64,000 nt of DNA from Oscillospiraceae bacterium (GTDB lineage: Bacteria > Bacillota > Clostridia > Oscillospirales > Oscillospiraceae): positions 1-64,000 of the forward strand of contig JAFUNI010000012.1 in the NCBI GenBank assembly GCA_017482385.1. Reading direction: 5' to 3'. How positions within the stretch are numbered: position 1 is the stretch's first letter; each line of letters begins with the position of its first letter. Positions 58,120 through 64,000 of this stretch are shown here, piece by piece. The notes beneath the pieces were generated by a model. The model ran no database searches, was not told the DNA's origin, and saw only the letters and a program-made list of their open reading frames with translations. The position numbers and the translations under genes are program-made.

Positions 58120-59757
58120 TTGATGCAGACAATGAACGGCGCCGATTTTTCCCGGCTGATGCTCAGCGCCGCCGCCGCTATTGAAATTAACAAACAGAGA
58201 TTAAACGAACTGAATGTGTTCCCTGTGCCCGACGGTGACACAGGCACCAATATGTCCATGACCATAGGCGCTGCCGCTGCAGATTTGCGGAAGCTGCAGG
58301 ATCCCAGCCTGGAAAAGGCTTCTGCCGCCGCCGCCTCTGCCATGCTCCGGGGTGCCCGGGGTAACTCCGGTGTTATCCTGTCCCTGCTGATGCGGGGCAT
58401 GTCCCGGAAACTGAAGGGCGAAGAGCTCTGTGACGGCAGCCTGTGGGCCAAGGCTCTGCAGGAGGGCGTGGACGCAGCCTACAAGGCTGTTATGAAGCCC
58501 GCAGAGGGCACGATTCTCACCGTGGCAAGACTGGCTGCCGCCAAGGCAACCTCTGTTGCCAAGAAGAACAAAAATTTGGAATTTGTCCACAAGGCCGCTT
58601 TGGAAGAGGCTAAGGTCGCCCTTGCCAACACCACCGAGCAGAACCCGGTGCTGAAGAAGGCCGGCGTGGTGGACGCAGGCGGACAGGGTTGGGTGTTCGC
58701 ATTGGAGGGAATGCTCTGCGCTATGCAGGGTAAGGATATTCAGCCCCCCACCGGCGCTGAAACCGTAACCGCCACCGAGGCCACTTTCTCCGATTTCAAT
58801 ACCGAAGACATCACCTTCACCTACTGCACCGAGTTCATCATTTCCCGGGAGAATAACTTAGACCCCGAGAAGCTCCGTGATTTCCTCAGCAGCCTGGGCG
58901 ACTCTTTGGTGCTGGTGGACGACGACGAGATCATCAAGGTCCATGTCCACACCAACGACCCCGGCAAGGCTCTCCACGAGGCTATGGACTACGGCTCTTT
59001 CGTTACCGTAAAGATCGAAAATATGCGCCTGCAGCACACCGAAAAAGTGCTCAATGAACAGGCTGCTGTCCCGGCAGAACCTGCCATCGCTGCCCCGGAA
59101 AAGCCCTTGGGTGTAGTTTCCGTGTGCGCCGGTGAGGGTTTGGCAAATGTGTTCCGTGATTTGGGCGTGGATGGCATCATCTCCGGCGGTCAGACCATGA
59201 ACCCCAGCACCCAGGATATCCTGGAAGCTGTGAACAAAGTCCCCGCTGAGACCGTTTTCGTGCTGCCCAACAACAAGAACATCATTATGGCTGCCGAGCA
59301 GGTGAATGAGCTGACCGAGAAGAACGTGATCGTGATCCCCAGCAAGACCGTTCCCCAGGGCATCACCGCAATGCTCAGCTTCAATCCCGAGGGCACTGCG
59401 GAGGAGAACACCGAAGCCCTGACCGAGGCGCTGCCCATGGTTGACACCATGCAGATCACCTACGCCGCCCGGAACTCCGATTTCGACGGCTATGATATCC
59501 ACGAGGGTGACTATCTGGCCATCTATGGCTCTGCGCTGTTTGGCACTGACACGGATGTGACCGTTCTGCTCCGCTCCTTAGCTGAAAAGGTCAAGGAAGA
59601 GGGCAAGGAATATATCACCATCTACTACGGCGAGGACATCACCGAGGAACAGGCCCAGGTGGCCGCAGATATCTTTACGGAAATCTGCTCCGACGCGGAT
59701 GTGAATCTCCTCTCCGGCGGTCAGCCTGTATATTATTATCTGATTTCCGCAGAATAA
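58120..59757 (+). CDS. fakA: DAK2-domain fatty acid kinase subunit (FakA/YloV-like)
   Basis: 545 residues. The N-terminal DAK2 ATP-binding domain (NVFPVPDGDTGTNMSMT, GARGNSGVILSLLMRGMSR, GVVDAGGQGWV) is followed by a middle domain (TYCTEFII...DSLVLVDDDEIIKVHVHTNDPG) and a DegV-like C-terminal part (GGQTMNPSTQDILEAVN). FakA phosphorylates fatty acids bound by FakB. A TTG at 58120, nine bases after AGGAGG, is directly followed by an ATG at 58123; either could be used. Confidence 0.93.
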   Translation: MMQTMNGADFSRLMLSAAAAIEINKQRLNELNVFPVPDGDTGTNMSMTIGAAAADLRKLQDPSLEKASAAAASAMLRGARGNSGVILSLLMRGMSRKLKGEELCDGSLWAKALQEGVDAAYKAVMKPAEGTILTVARLAAAKATSVAKKNKNLEFVHKAALEEAKVALANTTEQNPVLKKAGVVDAGGQGWVFALEGMLCAMQGKDIQPPTGAETVTATEATFSDFNTEDITFTYCTEFIISRENNLDPEKLRDFLSSLGDSLVLVDDDEIIKVHVHTNDPGKALHEAMDYGSFVTVKIENMRLQHTEKVLNEQAAVPAEPAIAAPEKPLGVVSVCAGEGLANVFRDLGVDGIISGGQTMNPSTQDILEAVNKVPAETVFVLPNNKNIIMAAEQVNELTEKNVIVIPSKTVPQGITAMLSFNPEGTAEENTEALTEALPMVDTMQITYAARNSDFDGYDIHEGDYLAIYGSALFGTDTDVTVLLRSLAEKVKEEGKEYITIYYGEDITEEQAQVAADIFTEICSDADVNLLSGGQPVYYYLISAE

Positions 59758-59762
59758 CAAGG

Positions 59763-59798
59763 AAGGCTCACTGCAAAAACGTAGTGGGCCTTTCTTTT
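59763..59798 (+). terminator. terminator of the Asp23-fakA operon
   Basis: AAGGCTCACT / AGTGGGCCTT stem (one G-U type pair) followed by TCTTTT. Confidence 0.7.
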
Positions 59799-59799
59799 C

Positions 59800-59917
59800 A
59801 ATGCAAAATGTTAAATGCAAAGAGCAAAATTGAGGTGTCGCTTCGCGACTTATTAAAATCATTGCCGCAGGCAATACCTTCATTTTGCATTCTGCATTTT
59901 GAATTTTGCATTTTGCC
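59800..59917. repeat. imperfect palindromic intergenic repeat
   Basis: About 118 bp with AATGCAAAATG...GCAAAATT ends that are imperfect inverted copies of each other. Two internal hairpins (GTCGCTTCGCGAC and ATTGCCGCAGGCAAT) are present. MITE-like organisation, no gene. Confidence 0.6.
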
Positions 59918-59931
59918 AATGGGGGTGCTCT

Positions 59932-60792
59932 ATGAAAAATTTTTTTAACAACTTCATAGGCAAGTTCATTCGTTTGGCGAGGCATTTGTCCCGGCAGAAC
60001 ATCCGCTCCCACGCCGCTGCTGCAGGATACTTCATCGTGCTGTCGGTGTTTCCCCTGCTGGTGATGATTTTGGCGCTGCTGCGCTACACCGGCCTGGAAG
60101 TGGAGACCCTTTCGGATTTTGTGGGCAATTTTCTGCCGGATGCGCTGGCTCCCTACATCAAACGGCTGATCGAAGGCGCTTATCGGAACACCTCCGGCAC
60201 TGTGGTCTCCGTGTCTGCCGTTACCGGTCTTTGGTCGGCCAGCCAGGGCGTCCACTGCCTGCTAAACGGCCTCAACGCCATCTACAAAGCACCGGAGACC
60301 CGGAGCTATATCCGCACCCGTCTGCTCAGCATTTTCTACACCATCCTGTTTATCATTTTGCTGTTTGCCACCTTGGTGCTGAACGTGTTCGGCGCAACGC
60401 TCCTGCGGAATTTGCATTTTGAGAACATAACGCTGCTGCAATTTTTGTGGGACTTGGTGCACCAGCGGTTCATTCTGATGATGCTGCTGCAAACCGGTCT
60501 GTTTTCCGCCATGTATATGGCCCTGCCCAACCGGCGCATCTCTTTCCGGGCGGCACTGCCCGGGGCGCTGCTGTCCTCTGCAGGCTGGCTGATCTTTTCC
60601 AGCCTGTACTCCATCTACGTGCGGCATTTTGCCGCCTATGCCAATATTTACGGCTCGGTGTATATGGTGGCACTTAGTATGCTGTGGCTGTATTTCTGCC
60701 TTTCCATTGTTTTCTGCGGCGGCGCTTTGAACCACTATTTGGCCACAGAAACCAATTACACAAAAGGAGCAAACTATGGGAATGAAAAGTAA
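59932..60792 (+). CDS. YihY/virulence-factor BrkB family membrane protein
   Basis: 286 residues starting MKNFFNN after GGGGGTG. Six membrane spans. Family features: the N-terminal RQNIRSHAAAAGYFIVLSVFPLLVMIL, then SAVTGLWSASQGVHCLLNGLNAIY and YGSVYMVALSMLWLYFCLSIVFCGGALNHYL. Function unresolved in bacteria, possibly transport; older 'ribonuclease BN' labels are wrong. It overlaps the next gene by 17 bp. Confidence 0.92.
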   Translation: MKNFFNNFIGKFIRLARHLSRQNIRSHAAAAGYFIVLSVFPLLVMILALLRYTGLEVETLSDFVGNFLPDALAPYIKRLIEGAYRNTSGTVVSVSAVTGLWSASQGVHCLLNGLNAIYKAPETRSYIRTRLLSIFYTILFIILLFATLVLNVFGATLLRNLHFENITLLQFLWDLVHQRFILMMLLQTGLFSAMYMALPNRRISFRAALPGALLSSAGWLIFSSLYSIYVRHFAAYANIYGSVYMVALSMLWLYFCLSIVFCGGALNHYLATETNYTKGANYGNEK

Positions 60793-61306
60793 AATCCGCG
60801 GCATTCTCTACCGCAAGCAGGGCAAAGCCTACTTTTGGAAGTTGCGGGAAACCGGCAAAACCAGCCGTTTCCCCTTGACCCGGTGGTACTGCCGCCACCA
60901 ATATCAAAAGCTGATGAGCAAAAATGGGGCGGATATTTCTTTTGGCTGCCAAATGGACAGTGTTCCCACTTTTCCCCACGGTTTTTCCGGTATTTTCGTG
61001 TCTGAGGGGGCAAAAATCGGCAAAAATTGCGTGATTTTTCATCAGGTGACCATCGGCTCCAATACCATCCCCGGCTCCTCCGGGCAGGGCTTTCCCACCC
61101 TGGGGGACAATGTGTATATCGGCTGCGGGGCGAAAATTATCGGCAATGTAAAAATCGGTAACAATGTGCGCATCGGCGCAAACTGCGTGGTGACCCGGGA
61201 TGTGCCGGATAATGCCACGGTGGTTTTGGAAAAGCCCCGGGTGATCATCCGGGAAGCGCCCCAGGAAAACCGCTTTGTCAGTTTTGAAGAAATGACCGGA
61301 AAATAA
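60776..61306 (+). CDS. hexapeptide-repeat O-acyltransferase (serine acetyltransferase-like)
   Basis: 176 residues. A short helical N-terminus is followed by a left-handed beta-helix (ISEGAKIGKNCVIFHQVTIGS type repeats, GDNVYIGCGAKIIGNVKIGNNVRIGANCVVTRDVPDNATV). The catalytic His is in FHQVTIGS. It lacks the full helical domain of CysE, so the acceptor may be a sugar or cell-envelope component rather than serine. Translationally coupled to the YihY gene. Confidence 0.85.
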   Translation: MGMKSKIRGILYRKQGKAYFWKLRETGKTSRFPLTRWYCRHQYQKLMSKNGADISFGCQMDSVPTFPHGFSGIFVSEGAKIGKNCVIFHQVTIGSNTIPGSSGQGFPTLGDNVYIGCGAKIIGNVKIGNNVRIGANCVVTRDVPDNATVVLEKPRVIIREAPQENRFVSFEEMTGK

Positions 61307-61322
61307 AACAGGAGGTGTAGCG

Positions 61323-62126
61323 GTGTTTGGTTTGGTCGGCGTCAATATCAAAGAATTGAGCAAAGAAGAAAAAGGCCGCTACAACGCCGTCTACTGCGGC
61401 ATTTGCCGGGGCATTCGGCAGGAATGCTCCCAGTTTGCCCGGCTGGGCCTGAGCTACGATATGGTCTTTTTGGCGCTGCTGCTCATGAGCCTGTATGAGC
61501 CCGCGGAAACAAAAGGCGACCGGGCCTGCAGCCTCCATCCCATAAGGCCCAAGCCCTGGGTGGATAACGAAATTATCCGCTACTGTGCCTGTATGAATGT
61601 GGCTTTGGGCTACTACAAGGCCCTGGATGATACCCAGGACGAGGGCGGTGTTTCCGGCAAGGTAATGCTGAATATCTTCAGCAAAGAAATAGACAAAATC
61701 CGGGAAAAATACCCCCGCCAATGCAATGCCATGGCTGAAAATCTTGCTCAGCTGCGGCAATTGGAGAAAGAAAATTGCCACAACCCCGACCTGCCCGCCG
61801 GCTGCTTCGGCGCGCTGCTGGGGGAAGTGTTTGTATATGAGGAAGATTTGTGGGCCAAGTACCTGCGTCAGATCGGCAACGCCTTGGGCCGCTACATATA
61901 TTTGGCCGATGCCGCTATGGACTACCGACAGGACAAGAGAAAGGGCCAGTATAACCCCTTTCTTGCCAAGGAAACCGAAAAAGAAGACCGGGAGCAGTAC
62001 CTGCTGCTGGCAATGGGCCGCTGCACAGAGTATTATGAGAGCCTGCCTCTGGTGCAGGACAAGTCCATTTTGGACAATATCCTCTACAGCGGCGTATGGG
62101 TAAAACTAAGGAGCAAGCAACAATGA
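61323..62126 (+). CDS. DUF5685-type protein
   Basis: 267 residues. Near the N-terminus YNAVYCGICRGIRQE and later CSLHPIRPKPW and RYCACMN provide conserved cysteines that may bind a metal. The rest is helical and resembles terpenoid-synthase-like helical bundles (LDDTQDEGG, LADAAMDYRQD with acidic DDxxD-like motifs). The name DUF5685 is from memory. It shares an ATGA overlap with the J-domain gene, so the two act in one unit. Function unknown. Confidence 0.75.
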   Translation: MFGLVGVNIKELSKEEKGRYNAVYCGICRGIRQECSQFARLGLSYDMVFLALLLMSLYEPAETKGDRACSLHPIRPKPWVDNEIIRYCACMNVALGYYKALDDTQDEGGVSGKVMLNIFSKEIDKIREKYPRQCNAMAENLAQLRQLEKENCHNPDLPAGCFGALLGEVFVYEEDLWAKYLRQIGNALGRYIYLADAAMDYRQDKRKGQYNPFLAKETEKEDREQYLLLAMGRCTEYYESLPLVQDKSILDNILYSGVWVKLRSKQQ

Positions 62127-62719
62127 TGGAAGATCCCTATAAGATTTTAGGCGTCAGCCCCAATGCCTCCGATGAGGAGATCAAACGGGCATACCGCCGT
62201 TTGGCAAAGGAGTATCACCCGGACCGGAATCCGGGAGATCCGGAGGCCGCCCGGAAAATGCAGGAAGTCAACGCCGCCTATGAGCAGATCAAGAATCCGG
62301 ACAAGACCCAACCCGGCTACGGCGGCTACAGCCAGTACGGCAGCTACGATACCGGCGACCGGTATGTGACAGCGGCTTACCGCTATATCCGCTTCGGTCG
62401 GTATCAGGAGGCTATCAACGCCCTCAATGCCGCCACCGAACGGAACGCCCGGTGGTACTATCTGTCTGCGGTGGCGCATTCCGGCCTTGGCAACCAGGTC
62501 ACGGCTTTGGAGCATATTCGCCGGGCCGTTTCCATGGAGCCGGATAATCCCGAATACCTGCAGGCTCTGAACATCATCGAAAACGGTGGGCAGGTCTACC
62601 GGCGCAATGCGGGCAATTACCGGGGCTTTACCATGGGTGGCTCTTCCTGCGCGCCTTTGTGCTTGTGCTGGTTGGTGAATTTCTTTTGCTGCGGCGGAAG
62701 ATTTTACTTCTGCTGTTAA
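62123..62719 (+). CDS. J-domain protein with TPR-like segment and Cys-rich C-terminus
   Basis: 198 residues starting MMEDPYKILGV after AAGGAG. Residues 5-60 are a J-domain with the HPD motif at 32-34 (EYHPDRNPGD), so it should stimulate a DnaK-type chaperone. Residues 88-155 look like two TPR units (AYRYIRFGRYQEAINALNAA, YYLSAVAHSGLGNQVTALEHI). The last 20 residues are hydrophobic and hold seven cysteines (CAPLCLCW ... FFCCGGRFYFCC), possibly a membrane or metal-binding tail. Coupled to the DUF5685 gene. Confidence 0.88.
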   Translation: MMEDPYKILGVSPNASDEEIKRAYRRLAKEYHPDRNPGDPEAARKMQEVNAAYEQIKNPDKTQPGYGGYSQYGSYDTGDRYVTAAYRYIRFGRYQEAINALNAATERNARWYYLSAVAHSGLGNQVTALEHIRRAVSMEPDNPEYLQALNIIENGGQVYRRNAGNYRGFTMGGSSCAPLCLCWLVNFFCCGGRFYFCC

Positions 62720-62731
62720 AGGAGGATATAG

Positions 62732-64000
62732 ATGAAAAGAATCATATGCTTTGTTTTGGTGCTTTCGTGCCTGCTGTTCTTGGCTCTCACCGGCTGCAGC
62801 CGTGACCCCGACTCTGCGCCCATGGTCTCTTCCAAGCAGGCCAAGAACCTGGTTGTGGAAAAGACCGCCTCCGCCGGCGGCGCCATCACTGCCCATCCCG
62901 GCGGCAGAATTACATACACCATTTCTATCACCAACAACAACAAAAAGGCCGTTGCCGTAAAAGTCACCGACACCCTGCCGGAAAACACGGTCTTCGTGTC
63001 CGGCTGTGATAATGTCAGTGGAAAATCCCTTTCCTGGAAAGTGAAGAATATTGCGCCCGGTCAGACCGAAAAGGTCACCTATACCGTCAAGCCTGAATAT
63101 ACCCTCCAGCAGGTTCGGGAATCCAAGGAGCCTATCATTCTGAAGAACACCTCCGCCAAGGTGGCAAAGATCAAAGTTCCCGCCCCCGCTAAGGACATTT
63201 ATGTGCTGGAGACCTTCAACAAAGAGGATATCCGCAAGCTTTCCATGGCCATTGATGCTATGGTCACCGCCAATCTCACCGCCAAAAACTCCAGCAACAA
63301 GCCCCTAAACGAAGTGAGCCTGCTGTCTATGATCTACACGGTGGCTTTCTCCAGCTCCACCAATTTCGGCTCTACTGACACCGCAGAGATCCTGGATATG
63401 GTCTTTACCAATGCGGGCAGCGGCGCCGCAGAAAACAACGGCGGCGTAGAAGATGTGGTGGAAACAGCCACCAATCTGCTGAACCGGGTGGCGCCCACCC
63501 TCTACGGCGGCACAAAAGTTCCCGCCGAAAAGGACAAGCTGTTCCGTGGTGAGCGGGCTAAGGAAGTGACCATCGCTGACCTGGTCACCGGCGATGCCAT
63601 CTTCGCGGAAACCGCCGGTGAAATCAAGCTCTATGTGGTGGACGGCCAGCATCTGGTTCATCTGGGCAAGACCGAAGTCACCCGGAAAATCGACCCCGCC
63701 ACCGTTCTGCCCGGTCTTCCCAAATCCGACCGGTATGTGGTCATCCGCCCCTCCATTGACCTGAATATCACCTTCTCTTTGCAGGAGGGTGAATACTACA
63801 ACGAGGCCGACAAGGAAGGCTACACCGATGTGGAAAAAGCCCTCATCGCCACCGCAGAAAGCTATCTGCTCCGGGGCGACCGGTTCCAATACACCGACGA
63901 CAACACCAGCAAAGGTACCTTCCGCTGGGAATCCGCTGTCCGTCAGCCCGAGGATTGCACCGTCGACCAGTACGGCTATAGTAACTGCGCCGCCTTTGTT
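62732..64000 (+). CDS. lipoprotein with a DUF11-like domain and a probable NlpC/CHAP-like end (partial)
   Basis: 423 codons to the window edge; the gene continues beyond it. Lipobox LALTGC (Cys22), start after AAAGGAGG. Residues 40-125 form a DUF11-type immunoglobulin-like repeat (VVEKTASAGGAITAHPGG, ITYTISITNNN, VTDTLPENTVFVSG). Residues 150-360 are an unassigned domain. The last visible part (YGYSNCAAFV) resembles the cysteine-helix start of an NlpC/P60 or CHAP domain. Surface role likely; enzymatic role cannot be judged without the rest. Confidence 0.7.
   Translation, partial: MKRIICFVLVLSCLLFLALTGCSRDPDSAPMVSSKQAKNLVVEKTASAGGAITAHPGGRITYTISITNNNKKAVAVKVTDTLPENTVFVSGCDNVSGKSLSWKVKNIAPGQTEKVTYTVKPEYTLQQVRESKEPIILKNTSAKVAKIKVPAPAKDIYVLETFNKEDIRKLSMAIDAMVTANLTAKNSSNKPLNEVSLLSMIYTVAFSSSTNFGSTDTAEILDMVFTNAGSGAAENNGGVEDVVETATNLLNRVAPTLYGGTKVPAEKDKLFRGERAKEVTIADLVTGDAIFAETAGEIKLYVVDGQHLVHLGKTEVTRKIDPATVLPGLPKSDRYVVIRPSIDLNITFSLQEGEYYNEADKEGYTDVEKALIATAESYLLRGDRFQYTDDNTSKGTFRWESAVRQPEDCTVDQYGYSNCAAFV

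Overview
The window looks like the chromosome of an anaerobic, probably spore-lineage Clostridia (Oscillospirales-type gut Firmicute). This rests on strong AGGAGG ribosome sites, TTGACA/TATAAT promoters, Asp23 and DAK2 housekeeping genes, SpoVT-type sequence remnants, oxygen-sensitive Fe-S proteins and the overall protein similarity. No marker in the window fixes the species.

Positions 1-21.3 kb are one end of an integrative conjugative element, almost entirely on the minus strand. From right to left it carries a small replication block (DUF5348 protein, a replisome-organiser-like protein, a small helical regulator). A promoter, operator and terminator-like leader follow. Then comes a Gram-positive type IV secretion operon: VirB2-like pilin, TrbL/VirB6-like channel, NlpC/P60-3D wall hydrolase, two paralogous 71-residue proteins, PrgI, VirB4 ATPase, DUF5697-like and DUF6100-like proteins, a winged-helix protein, VirD4 coupling ATPase and an S1-domain protein. 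The left end holds surface cargo: a CAP-domain lipoprotein, a large NlpC/Cna-B repeat adhesin with a sortase signal, and the start of another secreted protein. No relaxase or integrase is inside the window.

Positions 21.3-25.5 kb are a repeat-rich island. Four single genes (DUF4279, DMP19-like lipoprotein, membrane protein, TauE/SafE transporter) each sit behind a near-identical promoter. The repeated leader also contains, on the minus strand, a micro-ORF reproducing the first residues of SpoVT/AbrB regulators. Short GTAGGGG...CCCCTAC elements interrupt this leader.

Positions 25.5-41.95 kb hold the most interesting system: a tightly packed ten-gene minus-strand operon behind a perfect consensus promoter. 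It encodes a Gram-positive Pel-type exopolysaccharide machine. The genes are PelD (here fused to an intact-looking HD-GYP phosphodiesterase and a degenerate SDR domain), a PelE-like TPR protein, a DUF2194/PelA-like deacetylase, PelF and PelG. They are followed by a CotH kinase-like lipoprotein, a VTC polyphosphate-polymerase-like enzyme, a DUF4956 membrane protein, an EAL phosphodiesterase and a dCache-GGDEF cyclase. Another GGEEF cyclase converges on it. Synthesis, sensing and destruction of c-di-GMP therefore appear in one transcript with the receptor.

Positions 42-55.4 kb are metabolic and regulatory cassettes: an AGE-epimerase/glycosidase/metallo-hydrolase operon opposite an AraC regulator; a DeoR regulator opposite a phosphomannomutase-like HAD phosphatase and a GDPD; an AraC regulator opposite two QueG-like Fe-S proteins plus an auxin-efflux-type carrier; a TKATK-repeat lipoprotein; and a self-regulated XRE repressor. 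Positions 55.4-56 kb hold tRNA-Leu(UAA), a duplicated tRNA fragment and GC-rich repeats. Positions 56-64 kb are housekeeping: gpmI, Asp23, DAK2 kinase, YihY, hexapeptide acyltransferase, DUF5685, J-domain protein and a partial lipoprotein.
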